64,000 bases of DNA from Ceriagrion tenellum (lineage: Eukaryota > Arthropoda > Insecta > Odonata > Coenagrionidae), in the NCBI GenBank assembly GCA_963169105.1, contig OY720642.1, positions 75,246,716 to 75,310,715 of the forward strand, written 5' to 3'. How positions within the stretch are numbered: position 1 is the stretch's first letter; every line of letters starts with the position of its first letter. A program made the translations under genes and the position numbers. The notes beneath the pieces were generated by a model. The model was given only the letters and a program-made list of their open reading frames with translations. It did no database searches and was not told the DNA's origin. Shown in pieces: positions 24,551 to 34,865 of this stretch.

Positions 24551-24660
24551 TGTCGAAACCCGGGTCGTGTTGAAGTTTAAAATATTCTGTGACCTGTAAA
24601 GTTTTCAAATTAATAAATCTGCCATGGAGTACCACAAAATTAACGAAGATCAAGTTTTAA
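24551..24660 (+). mobile_element. Truncated palindromic-family element (one arm plus tail)
   Basis: It starts at TGTCGAAACCCGGGTCGTGT, the hammerhead-like 3' half seen at 4835-4853, and ends with GGAGTACCACAAAATTAACG, matching the one-sided tail of the complete copies. The CTGANGA box and the opposing arm are missing. This copy therefore shows the unit as a single arm plus tail, without the inverted duplicate. Confidence 0.45.
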
Positions 24661-25799
24661 TTCTGTAAATTTCATTGCAAGTAATTGAAAACATAAAGCT
24701 TTTAAATATTGCATAGTAAAAATATAAAACTCAAAGACGCCGTCGAGATTCGCCTTGAATCGAGGAGCTCTATTCGGGAGTTTAGGATTTCAATTAACTG
24801 GTGCCTGGAAGCTTATCATAAAATGCATTAAAATCATCAGGAAAGGCCAGAGAATTAGGCAATGGTCAATCAGACGAGCGGACCAATAGGGACCACCTGA
24901 CGATCCCCGTTGTTTGTGTAAATGTGACCATTTATACGGTATTCACTAGCCCTAGGGTTGAATTAAAAGTCGTACTTCTAAACGTTGGCCCTAATGAAGC
25001 CTATTAACTGGGTGAATACTCGAGAAACATTCCTTAATGTAAAAACTTTTCTAATAGTGAAACATGTCTACTTTTTGTAGCTTTTTAGTTGCTGGCAGAA
25101 CCTGATGGTTGCTTAGAAACATAATTTTTACTTTTAAGAGCATTTCATTAAACAATCAAACTTATTTCCTTAAAGATTCTGTCTGTACTATGGATTATTT
25201 TCCGCAAAACAACTATAACCTCTCGTTCTTGATTTCTAACACGTGTTTCACTCAGGGAAACACCCTCGCACTCGGATGCTTTAACAACGAGGCACGTCTC
25301 CGCTGGAGTTGAGCTCGTATATTTTGTGCCCTGCGGCTGTTGCACTCCCTCTAGTGCGCTCCGCTCCCGACTCACTTCGATCCCCTAGGAATCAGTGTCG
25401 TGGGGTGCAATAGTTTGTCTCTCTTCTCCCCTGGTGTTCGGAGTACCGAATGCTGTGCGACATTTAACGACCCGGAGGGGATGTCGGAAAACTCTCAGTG
25501 CTTTCGCAGACGGTCGTGAGGATTTTGCCACAAAACAAAGCAAATTTTATCGTTTTGTTGGTAGCACTAGAGAATCAGGACTTTGGGCGTACCTATCAGT
25601 ATATGCAGGTGTCGATTTGACCCCTCAGAAATAGTTTGATGTCTCAAAAAAGTATATTTCTTTTAGTTTAACTATTATACTAAATATTTCACAAATATCT
25701 TTCCTTTATGATTGTGCATGATATTGCAATAATAAGGGTTTATTTCAACGTACTAGAATTTGCTATTTCAGCACATAAGAGATCACCCTTGGATTTACC
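24661..25799. other. No gene recognised; GC-rich patch 25230-25630
   Basis: The patch carries frames of 75 codons (minus) and 79 codons (25395-25634, plus). Neither translation is recognised. It may be a fragment of an unidentified repeat or an exon, but no splice pattern supports a gene. Confidence 0.35.
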
Positions 25800-26215
25800 C
25801 TAACAGCTGATACATCTTGGGGAAACACACACAAAACACATACGGCACGGCATTGAAGAAACTAGGTTTTGTGAAGTGCATAATAGGAAGGTCCTCGGAT
25901 GGAAAAGTGAAAGAGATGCTACTTCGCTCTGGTTAGGCCACACCTCGAATACGCCGCGAGCATATATCAAAAACAGCTACGAAGGTAGATATAGTCTCTG
26001 ACAACTTTTAGAGGGATTAAGACGGGAGCGCCTAAAGACTCGGAGGCTAAACACTTGGCTTAGCTTGCAGGAGAAATTCAGAACTGGTGTGTCTCAGAGC
26101 GATACAGAGAATATTGTCAATACGCCTTACTACATTTCTGGGTCTGACAGACGCGATAAAATAAGAGAGAGACATTGCGACACCCGGGACATCTTTTCCG
26201 TACCCTAGTCCTCAT
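25800..26215 (+). mobile_element. LINE fragment, jockey/CR1 group, eroded
   Basis: The plus strand carries the same reverse-transcriptase C-terminal region as 27594-27950, with pieces reading RCYFALVRPHLEYAAS. A deletion follows, then the leucine/arginine-rich region, with many frameshifts and stops. The 3' end near 26190-26215 no longer shows the family tail. Confidence 0.65.
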
Positions 26216-26584
26216 GCAAAGTCTTCAATAAATGACAGTAAAACTCCAATATACAATAGGCAAACTCAGGGAAGTTGAAAGAAAGTGAAAATATCAGGGA
26301 AGAGATATCCTGGAGTCAAAATGATCCCTAAGTTACTAATGTGTACAAGGTATTATACATTAATAACTATTGGTGTTATGAGGTCTAAGTTGTCACCTTA
26401 CAATTTTTTGCTAAAAGTTCGATAAAAATACAAAAGCAGGGAAAATTAACTCAATGGCTTATCAAAAAATCAAATGTGTCAAAATGAACCCTCTGGTACT
26501 CCTACTGTTAGACACGTATCTCCTTGTCCTTGGCAATGTGACTTGTATCAAGATATCTACATCTACATCTAGTAACACACTAAC
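26216..26584. other. No feature recognised
   Basis: AT-rich spacer between two LINE copies. No open frame of note. Confidence 0.45.
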
Positions 26585-27212
26585 GCTATTTTACAATTGT
26601 CAGGCCTAATTTAGAATATGCCGCTAGTATATGGGATCCGTACGAGGAAGGTATGATAAAAGAATTAGAGCGTGTGCGCAGGAGATTCGCTAGGTTTGTT
26701 AAAGGCCGTTATAATAATTGTATAAGTGTTACGAGTTTAATAGAAGAACTAGGATGGGAATAACTATCAGAACGCAGGTTACAATATAGGCTAAACCTTT
26801 TAAGTAAATTCGAAACCGATTTGTTCACAGATGACGTTAGATATATATTGAGAACCCCTGCGCATTATGCTAGGTTTGATCATATTAACAAGATTAGAGA
26901 GATAGATTGTCGTACCGATAGATTTAAAATGTCATTTTTCCCGCGCACCATAAGAAAGATGAATAGGCAGCGTAGCAAAGGGATAGGTAGGTTAAATATA
27001 GTTAGAGTAGTCTGTAGTGCATGATCCATGTAATAAAAGCCAATAATCCCTTTCTTACTATGTAGATACTAACCATCTAGCTCCATGTGACCCTTTTCTC
27101 TAGCATGCCTCCCTTAAATATCCTACTTGCATGGCAATAGTGCATGTTTGGTTATCTTCACCCCCAGCCACACACCCTCGTGGTGGCTCGCAGGATACTA
27201 CGTAGATGTAGA
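26585..27212 (+). mobile_element. LINE 3' part, jockey/CR1 group, near-complete tail
   Basis: Translation from 26602 reads RPNLEYAASIWDP, an ERVRRRFARFVKGRY segment, an in-frame TAA at 26761-26763, then LSERRLQYRLNLLSKF and IREIDCRTDRFKMSFFPRTI to about 27000. That is the C-terminal end of a non-LTR reverse transcriptase followed by a ~200-bp 3' untranslated region ending GCAGGATACTACGTAGATG. It is 5'-truncated like most LINE copies. It diverges from the other copies here, so it may be a sister subfamily. It is joined tail to tail with the next copy. Confidence 0.8.
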
Positions 27213-27219
27213 CGAAGAT

Positions 27220-27955
27220 ATAGATCTACATGATACCCCGCGAGCCGCCGCATGGCAGGGGGTGTGGCAGGGGGTTTTAGGTTACCAGCCGTGCAAAGGC
27301 GTAAGATTTTAGGAGATAAAATTGTGACGTGAATTATAGGATTGTATTTAGTGAGCTTCATTTTTATTTTGATTACTTATTGTTCGCTGAAAGAAAGAGT
27401 TTTTGTACCTATCTGTTCGGCAGTGTATCTCTCTTATTTTATCGCATCTGTCAGACCTAGAAATGCAGTGAGGAGTCATGATAATATTCTCTGTGTTGCT
27501 CTGAAAGCTATTAGTTCTGAATTTATCAAGCAACTTCAGCCTAGCGTGTAGCCTCCGAGTCTCTAGGGGTCCCACCTTAATCCTTCTGAGACACTATTTG
27601 TACTCGTGGCAGTTTTTAACGAAGCGCGCTGCTTTTCTTTGTATTTTATTTATATTTTTGGTTAAATCTATTTGACCGGGGTCCCAAATGCTCGCGGCAT
27701 ATTCGAGATATTGCCTAACGAGAGCGAAGTAGCATCTCTCTTTGACTTTTTCATCCGAGGACCTTCCTATAATACATTTAACAAAACCTAGTTTCTTTAA
27801 CGCTGCGCCACATATATTTTGTATGTGTAATCCCCACGATATATCAGATTTTAAGGTAATTCCAAGATAAATGTATCCTTCTAAGCTGGATAAATTTTCC
27901 TGTTCTTCTACCGCAATGAAAACGAATGACTGACTATTGTCTTCATTCAATTGTT
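27220..27955 (-). mobile_element. LINE 3' part, jockey/CR1 group
   Basis: On the minus strand the element runs from the reverse-transcriptase C-terminus (27950) to a 3' end at CATGTAGATCT (27230-27220). The 3' untranslated part includes GCATGGCAGGGG-type motifs shared with copies at 28399, 31208, 32545, 49605 and 53391 (seen as CTACATCTACATACTACCCT on the plus strand). It is 5'-truncated. Confidence 0.8.
27594..27950 (-). pseudogene. Reverse transcriptase C-terminal fragment (LINE)
   Basis: This is the longest intact LINE frame of the window, 118 codons. It reads YLGITLKSDISWGLHIQNIC, then KKLGFVKCIIGRSSDEKVKE, then LEYAASIWDP and IQRKAARFVKNC. This is the conserved thumb/C-terminal region of jockey/CR1-group non-LTR reverse transcriptases, which copy element RNA at the target site. 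The catalytic FADD-containing palm and the endonuclease lie upstream and are absent. The frame ends before the terminal ~80 residues, which sit in other frames down to 27330. Confidence 0.8.
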
Positions 27956-28004
27956 AAAACCTTCTCGGTCCATGTATGTCAAGCACTGTTGGTTTTTTGG
28001 GTAA

Positions 28005-28078
28005 CCCGCCTCAGGATTTGTCGAGCCAACGTTTCTTCTCCCTTGCCGGTGACATCATCAGGGCTGAATGATCTTTTG
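28005..28078 (-). repeat. Hammerhead-like motif, isolated
   Basis: The minus strand reads CTGATGA (28061-28055), a hairpin-like GTCACC...GGAGAA stretch, and GAAAC (28035-28031), followed by GTTGGCTC. The bases before the first box (AGCC) can pair with GGCT after the GAAAC segment, as a short stem I. The extra T after CTGATGA is present here too. No inverted arm or tail was identified. Confidence 0.35.
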
Positions 28079-28398
28079 CCTTTATTGAGCATCAATTATA
28101 TATATTTGAGAATACTTATTAACAGGGTACAAAAGTTTACTCCTCCCATTTTTTTTCATCAGTTAAACTTGGGAGGCTAGATGAAGTGGGTACAGCTTAT
28201 CTAAGAATAATTGAGATAAAAGCAGAAGGGATACGTTTAGCAAAAACTGGACCGTGAAATTTATGGGTGTAAGCGGCGTTTGATACCCTCAAGAGGAGAA
28301 GCCTAAGATCTGGAGGGAGCGCGTGAGACAGTATTTGAATGTAACTCAAGCACAAGAATAATGGAGAATAGGACAGAAAGGAGTAAATTATTATACAT
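28079..28398. other. No feature recognised
   Basis: Mixed-composition DNA between a hammerhead-like motif and a LINE copy. Nothing supports annotation. Confidence 0.4.
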
Positions 28399-29515
28399 CT
28401 ACATACTACCCTGGGAGTCGCCGTATAGGCGTATGACAGGGGTCGTTAGGACACTGGCCGTGTAAAAATGTATGGAATAAGGTCTTGGGAGGTGATTTGA
28501 TGACATGTATTATGGGAGTGTATTTAGTGGAGCTTAGTTTTTATTGTGTTCGCTTATTGTATGCGGAAAGAACGAGTCTTGGTACCTCTGTACATCTGCT
28601 CTGTACTTTATACATCTACTCGGCAATGTATCTCTCTTATTTTATCGCTCCTGTCAGACCTAGAAATGTAGTGAGGAGTCAGGATAATATTCTCTGTTTC
28701 TGTCTCAGGAGGATATTCTCTGTGTCGCTCTGAAACACTCCAGTTATGAATTTCTCAAGCAACCTAAGCCTAGCACGCAGCCTCCTAGTCTCTAGGGGCT
28801 CCCACCTTAATACCTCTAAAAGTTCTGCAACACTATATATTCGCTCGTAGGTGGTTTTAACGAAGTGTGCTGCTTGTCTTTGTATTTTATTGATTGTGCG
28901 TGGAAATAACGAGTTTTTGTAACAATTTGTTCGGCTATGTATCTCTCTTAGTTTATCGCTTCTGTCAGATCTAGAGACGTAGTGTGGCTTCATGATAATA
29001 TCCTCCGCGTCGATCTAATACACACCAGTTCTCAATTTTTCAAGCAAGCTGTGCCTAGAGTGTAACCTCTGAGTCTCTATGGGCTCCCACTTTTATACCT
29101 CTAAATGTTGTGAAACACTACATGTTCGTTCGCAGCAGTTTTTAATGAAGCGTGCAGCTTTTCTTCGTATGTTATTGTTTTGTTGTTAATTTACCATGGT
29201 TTGATGACCAGGGTCCATAATACTCGCGACATATTTAAAGTGTGGCCTAACCAGAGCAAAGTTGAATTATTCATATACTTTTAAATACGAGCACCTTCCA
29301 TTTATACGCTTAACAAATCCCAGTTTCTTTAATGCTGTGCCGCATGTGTTTTGTATGTGTGTTACCCAAGAGATATTAAATGTTAAGGTAATTTCAAGAT
29401 ATATCACTGAATCTGATGATTTTATATTTATACCACCCACAATGTACATATGGCACTTGTGTTATGGCATTATTGATGAAGAATCAGTCTTACAGGTCTG
29501 TCTGTGAGAACTTAA
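28399..29515 (-). mobile_element. LINE copy with internal tandem duplication
   Basis: Minus-strand copy beginning at its 3' tail (CATCTACATACTACCCTGGG on plus). The segment encoding the final reverse-transcriptase region occurs twice, at 28540-28895 and 28900-29170. Each occurrence has the TATCTCTCTTA.TTTATCGC motif and GCCTAG.....TAGCCTC-like block. Beyond it the coding region continues to about 29460 (pattern YLEITLTFNISWVTHIQNTC at 29449-29267). Many stops are present. Confidence 0.75.
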
Positions 29516-29596
29516 CTCTTACGGCTTTTCCTGTCTCAATGGAAACGGAGAAGTGTATTTGGGTGTATGAAAGCCATGATTGGTAATGTGAAGTAT

Positions 29597-29866
29597 AAAA
29601 TCAATGGTTGGCGAATTCACTTTGTGGAAATTACGATTCACGTTAAGAATGAAACTACTTAGTTTTTTCCACCAATATATTTAACCATAAATCAACTGGT
29701 TTCAGCCTTTTCAACCACTTCCCTCTCCTTCAGATTTAGTATATAAGCTGTGCTGTCTTTTGGGTATTTTTATTCTGTAACCTTGATAATGGCCAGAAAA
29801 CTCCGAAACCGGTTGATTTATGGTTAAATATATTGGTGGAAAAAACTAAGTAGTTTCATTCTTAAC
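29597..29866 (-). mobile_element. Palindromic element with 11-bp target duplication
   Basis: Arms 29642-29704 and 29804-29866 are inverted copies, beginning and ending GTTAAGAATGAAACTACTTA. The loop carries eroded hammerhead-like halves on both strands; on plus, TTGATAATGG at 29783-29792, then GAAACCGGTT at 29805-29814. A one-sided tail precedes the left arm and contains CACTTTGTGGAA, the complement of the tail at 4896-4938. A perfect 11-bp duplication, ATGTGAAGTAT, lies at 29586-29596 and 29867-29877. Confidence 0.6.
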
Positions 29867-29877
29867 ATGTGAAGTAT

Positions 29878-30435
29878 GTGCGGAAATAATATTGCGAGTT
29901 TGAATTATGGGAAATCATAAAAATTAAGTAAAAATTTTACGTAAAAATTAATTTTTTTTCAGGGAGATAGGAGAGACCGTGTTATTTTGGAGCTTTCATC
30001 GGCTTTCCGTAAATTATTGACCAGTGCAGATCAAGTGACGACTGCCTAACCACACGAATGCAAGCGACGTGCTCGATGCGCCAATTCACGGACTCCGAAA
30101 CTCATTTGAATTTCCGATAGATGGCTAGGGAGTTGGAACATGGCGACCGAGGAATAAACAACGGTCGTCCGAATTGTTCCCTTGGCAGCCAGTAAGGAGA
30201 GTTAGGTGGATACTATATCCTCGAGGCCGAGAATTCAGTAACGGCCTCATAGCAAATTTTAGTTCCTATTCCGGAGAGAGGGAATCAGGTAATCCCGCCG
30301 ACTGTATTTTTTGGAATTCCTTCAGTTGTTGCTCGAGCCCTTTCAATATTGCATTCTCAGGCTGTAAATATTCACGGATCTAAATATAAAAATTCAATCC
30401 GAAAATAAAATCAAATGCTGTACTCTACTTCGCTG
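29878..30435. other. No gene recognised
   Basis: A GC-richer stretch at 30030-30330 holds a 69-codon frame (30174-30383) without recognised similarity. Confidence 0.4.
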
Positions 30436-30437
30436 TA

Positions 30438-31173
30438 CAGTAAACCCCAGGGTTACGAGAATTGTTTCGTTCGGAAAGGAGCTTGTAATCCAAAGCACTG
30501 GTATATCAATGAAATTTATCGATTGTAAGTAATGGAAACTCATAGACGGATAGATGAATTTTACCCGTTACCTAAAAGTTTGCATGTAAATACGTTGATA
30601 CAAAATGAAAGTAAAATGCATCCAGTATATCAACCTATAATTTACCTTGAAAAGAATACATCAAATAATCATGTCTTGATATTATTTTGTTATCACTTAC
30701 CTCTATGTTAAAAGACTTGTAATTCGTACACGAGGTCTTGTTGTAGCATCTGTAAGAAGAATTAGTCATTATGTTTGGCTTGCTAACTATTTCTTATTCT
30801 ATATGAAGTCCGAATATTCCTGCAGAATTGAGTGGAATTTTGGCGTAATGCAGAAATAAAATAAGCAATTTTCCGCAAAGTTAAAGTTTTATCTTTGTAG
30901 AAAATTGCTCATTTGATTTCTTACATTATCTTTGTCAAACGTCAAATCCGACATCAGTGATTGACTGGTGTTTGGATTTTTTTGGGTTCTTCTCGCAGTG
31001 CAGCAAATCAGTCGTCAACCGTTTCGCCGGTATTCTTGTCGGCATCTTCAGATCCGATTGGAATGCCAGCGAAACGGTTGTCCACTTATTTGCGGCGCTG
31101 TGGGAAGAACCTGAAATATTCTAAATTGCAAGAAAACCAGTGAAGCTTTCATAACTACGCCAGTGTTTTACTG
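30438..31173. mobile_element. Possible pogo/mariner-type element, TA target site
   Basis: The left end CAGTAAACCCC followed by AGGGTTACGA and the right end GTGTTTTACTG are imperfect inverted repeats. Each is bordered by TA (30436-30437, 31174-31175). CAGT ends next to TA fit Tc1/mariner/pogo-type insertion. No transposase frame survives. A hairpin-forming segment lies at 30844-30925, and a palindromic hammerhead-like element sits inside at 30982-31111. Confidence 0.45.
30982..31111 (-). mobile_element. Palindromic element with hammerhead-like core
   Basis: Arms 30982-31035 and 31061-31111 are inverted copies. The minus strand reads CTGAAGA (31051-31045), a hairpin with a perfect GCCG/CGGC stem, then GAAAC (31025-31021) and GGTTGACGAC. 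It has the extra T after CTGAAGA, as in the other copies. The element lies inside the TA-flanked element at 30438-31173. Tail and target duplication are unclear. Confidence 0.45.
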
Positions 31174-31207
31174 TATATATTTGACAAATTTCTAACCATT
31201 GCATTTA

Positions 31208-31850
31208 CAAATCTACATCTACGTAATACCCTGCGATCCGCCAAATGGGCATATGGCAGGGGGTGTGAGGTCATCATCCGTGTAAAGATTTAAGTTTTTG
31301 GGAGATAAAATGGTGACATGTATTATGAGAGTGTATTAAGTGGAGCTCAATTTTCATTGTGATCGCTTATTGTTCGCGGAAAGAACGAGTTTTTGTTCCT
31401 ATCTGTTCGGCAGTGTATCTCTTTTATTTTATCGCATCTGTCTGACCTAGAGATGTAGTGTGGAGTTATTATAACATTCTCAATGTCGCTTTGAAACATA
31501 CCAGTTCTCAATTTCTTCTCTCTCTCAAGTTTTGGCACCTATCTGATCGGCAATATTCGTATCTCTCTTATTTTATCGCTTCTGTCCCACCTGGAGGTGT
31601 AGTGAAGAGTCATGATAGTATTCTCTATGTCGCTTTGAAACATACCAGTTCTCAATTTCTCGAGCAACCTAAGCCTAGCGTGTAGCCTCCGAGTCTCTAG
31701 GGGCTCCCACCTTAATCCCTCTAAAATTTGTGAAACACTATATGTTCGCTCATAGCAGTTTTTGACGAAGCGTGCATCTTTCCTTTGTATTTCATTATTT
31801 TTTTTTGCTTAAATCTTGATGACCAGGGTCTAAAATGTTCGCGGCTTTTG
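31208..31850 (-). mobile_element. LINE copy with internal duplication
   Basis: Starts with the 3' tail (ATCTACATCTACGTAATACC on plus) and runs into reverse-transcriptase C-terminal DNA. A ~130-bp coding segment is present twice, at 31395-31520 and 31535-31670; both end with AACATACCAGTTCTCAATTT. Between them lies a short CTCTCTCT run. Reading on minus gives TENVIITPHYISRSDRCDKI in the longer frame. Confidence 0.75.
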
Positions 31851-31916
31851 GATTTCTGGTCTAAGATCTAAAAGATTTTCAGGTGTAATTTAGTAAGAAT
31901 GTCCTATATCGATGAT

Positions 31917-32066
31917 GGTAAGAATATGGCAGTAATAATGATTGCCACAGTGTTTTTTATGAAAACCTTCGACTGGACTCTTCTCAGCTAATGACATAGT
32001 GTCGAAACGAGGGTCGATTTTCATTAAAAACATTGTGACGATTACCATTGTTACTTTATTCTTACC
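31917..32066 (+). mobile_element. Palindromic element with partial hammerhead-like core
   Basis: Arms 31917-31973 and 32013-32066 are inverted copies, around GGTAAGAATA at one end and its complement at the other. The loop reads CTAATGA, a short GACA/TGTC hairpin, GAAAC at 32004-32008, and GGGTC ending at 32015. The first box is mutated and shortened. I found no convincing target duplication. Confidence 0.4.
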
Positions 32067-32544
32067 ATTTTACGATGGGTATGAGTCACAAATAGCGTGT
32101 ACGGGGTAAAAGTAGTTGAGACAGGTTTAAAAACGAGTGGACGATGAAAGAATGTAGATTGTATGCTCCGGTATGGGATATATGTATAAAGAGGATGCGT
32201 GGTTTGTTTGACGATGCTGAGAGAATGTTTGTGAGTCAACTATCTATACACGTGCATGATAGCGGTTAGAATGACGCGAGAGAAAGAGTTATTCCAAGAA
32301 AGATTTGAAGAAAGGTGCTGAGTAAGGCCCCTCATAGGTGGATCAGTAGCAGCCTTTGGGTAGCTATAATCTCAAGATCGCTCATTCCAGGAATGAATAA
32401 ATCTTAAATATACCATTTTTGAAGTGAGTTTTATTAACTGAGGTGAAACCCTGTTTTTTTAATTTACTGAAATTAAGCGTTGATAGCGGAAATGTTTACA
32501 TGAGCACTCATAGAGATATTTTTGATATATTATGTGATATTCAA
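32067..32544. other. No feature recognised
   Basis: A 62-codon minus-strand frame (32051-32239) straddles the end of the preceding element and is not recognised. Confidence 0.4.
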
Positions 32545-32860
32545 CCTCTACATCTACATACTACCCTGCAAAGCGTCGTATGATTGTGTTGTAGGAGATG
32601 TTAGGATACCAGCCGTGTAAATATGTAAGGGATAGGGTTTTGGGATGTGAAATGGTGACGTGTATTATGGGAGTGTATTTAGTTGAGTTCAGTTTTTATT
32701 GTGGTCGCTTATTTGGTGCAGAAAGAATGAGTCATTGTACCTATTCGTTCTGCAATATGTTAATCTTATTTAATCGCTTCTGTCAGGCATAGTGACGTAG
32801 TGAGGCGTCATGATAATATTCTCTGTGTTGCTGGAAACATGTCCATTATTACATTTCAAG
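32545..32860 (-). mobile_element. LINE 3' fragment, jockey/CR1 group
   Basis: Begins with CTCTACATCTACATACTACC on plus and includes the family's 3' untranslated motifs and the start of the coding part near 32760-32850 (ATGATAATATTCTCTGTG). It is cut off there, so only about 315 bp remain. Confidence 0.7.
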
Positions 32861-33500
32861 TTGAGTATTCATACACCATATCGTAAACGGGGAGTAAAAT
32901 AAATTATCTGCTCCAAAGCGAGAGAACTATTTAATTTTGCGCTATTCCATCTTCTGATGGGCTGGATCTGCCCAGGAGTTTACATGCAGTACATGTGGAC
33001 AGAAAGAGGGTTATAGAACACCTGAACGATGGTTTTAAGTTAGTGATTAATTTTGGGAAGGGTATAACCTTGAAGCGTCTGCATAATAGAGAAAGAGTAC
33101 ATATCTATCATTGGCACTCGTAGAGATAGCTGAAATGCTGAGATCACCGCAGAAAACGTTCATTTGAACGAAAAAGCTTAACATGACTTGACAGTCAAGC
33201 TGTTTATAAGAATCGTTAAGTCCTGAAAAATTAAATCAAAATAACAAATATAAATCTTACCACTTATTTCTTGCGGTTATCGACAATTTACTGCCGTAAT
33301 TAAAGTTTAACTACGGTAATTCACGTCTACTCCCATGAATATTAATTATCTATTCTTGGGTTAAGATTAATACTTTGAGCTTTTATTTTGGTTTTTATTA
33401 GGTGACCCTTATCATCAGCGAAAGTATGATTTTTAAACCAAATAAATAAAATTTGTAATTTAACATTTATTTTGACTGGATAATCAGCCAGCCAACCAAC
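32861..33500. other. No gene recognised
   Basis: AT-rich DNA. A 61-codon minus frame at 33342-33527 has no recognised similarity. Confidence 0.45.
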
Positions 33501-34015
33501 AAGGCAGCCTTCAGTAAGGTCAACCAACTACTTTTCAGCCAAAACAAATTAATATAGGCTTAAGGGAAAGAGTTGCTAAATGTTAAATTTGGAGTGTTAT
33601 GCTTAATGGAGCCGAAACATGGGCAGTCAGAAGGAAAGAGGAGAAATATTCAGAGGGTTTTGGAATGTGATTATGGAGAAGAATGGAAAGATTAAAATGG
33701 AGTGATAAAAGAGAAAAACGAGGAAGTGATTGCAAGGATTAATAAGAAAAGGAATATTTAAGATCAAAAGCAAAAGGAAGGCAAACTGGATGGGGCACGT
33801 CCTGAGGGAAGATTGCCTGCTGAAGAGAATATATGAAGGAAAGATCGAGGGAAAGAGAGGAAGACGAAGAAATAATATGTTGACTGATATAATAAATGGA
33901 AGGAGTTACGAAGATCTGAGGGAGGCAACACAGGATGGACGAGCATGGAGGGAGCAGTTCAATTGAAACATGTCTGAGGACAGATTCACCTTAGAAGATG
34001 AAATCAGGCCAGGGC
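33501..34015 (+). mobile_element. RTE-like LINE fragment, lineage A
   Basis: With frame corrections the translation gives AAFSKVNQL, YGAETWAVRRKEE, LWRRMERLKWSD, and in frame at 33730-33966 KRKANWMGHVLREDCLLKRI, then EGKRGRRRNNMLTDI. This is the C-terminal region of the endonuclease-reverse transcriptase LINEs I know as RTE-like. It ends with GGAGGGAGCAGTTCAATTGA plus a short 3' tail. It is closely related to 57725-58230. Stops near 33690-33760 disable it. Confidence 0.75.
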
Positions 34016-34865
34016 CACCTTAAGGACTGGAGGGTGTGGATGAATCATAGAAATTGAAGAGAAATTCAAGATGTAAATTGAAACAAAGGAAACTCCTATG
34101 CATGCATTTTAGTCATCCACTCTTAATATTAGCAACAGAGGAACTGGCTTTGGATTCCTTTTATGTGTTTGGAACAATAGCATGGTAACGAGTATAAATA
34201 TAAATTACTAGAATATGCAAAATAATAACAACATAATAACAACATTTAGTGGTCAGAAAGTAACATATTATAATATTTCATCTTAAAGCTAGCAACAGAA
34301 GAACAATTTTGCATGTCTTTGGGTTTAATGCGAAATACCATTGGTACAATACAACAATGCGCCGAAAATTCTAACTTTTCATCGGTTTTTGAGGCCCATA
34401 AGTTATGTTATATATATTATATATGTTATATATGTTATATATATAAGTTAGTGAAATATATGAAAAAGGTATCAGTTGCCCATTTACGTAAGGGAAGTAC
34501 GAGAAAATTGACTTCGTGACAGCGATGTAAAGAAGCCTGGGGTGGGATAGCCCCGAAGGGAGAATAAAATATAATTGGAGGAAAAGTCTTTACAAGACGT
34601 TTATCCAGATCAGCTGATGAGTAACACGCCACAGAAACTAACAACAATTGGGAATAAACTATCAGAATTTTAAAAAACAAGTCTTTAAAGATAAAGAAAA
34701 GTTGCAGCAAAGACTTATTTTTTAAGCAGAGCAATTCAGTCTATGATGAAACCTGAAAGCCTTTTCTTAAAACCTGCAGATAATTGAATAGGAAGCTGCA
34801 TTCAAAGTTGAAAAAGATAAGAAAATTAGGCTAAAAATGTCATGCCATCGAACAATAGCACTGTA
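34016..34865. other. No gene; AT microsatellite at 34405-34445
   Basis: A TATATGT/TATATAT run at about 34405-34445 is a simple repeat. Open frames at 34313-34519 and 34435-34734 (minus, 99 codons) overlap the repeat or lie in AT-rich DNA and are not recognised. Confidence 0.5.
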
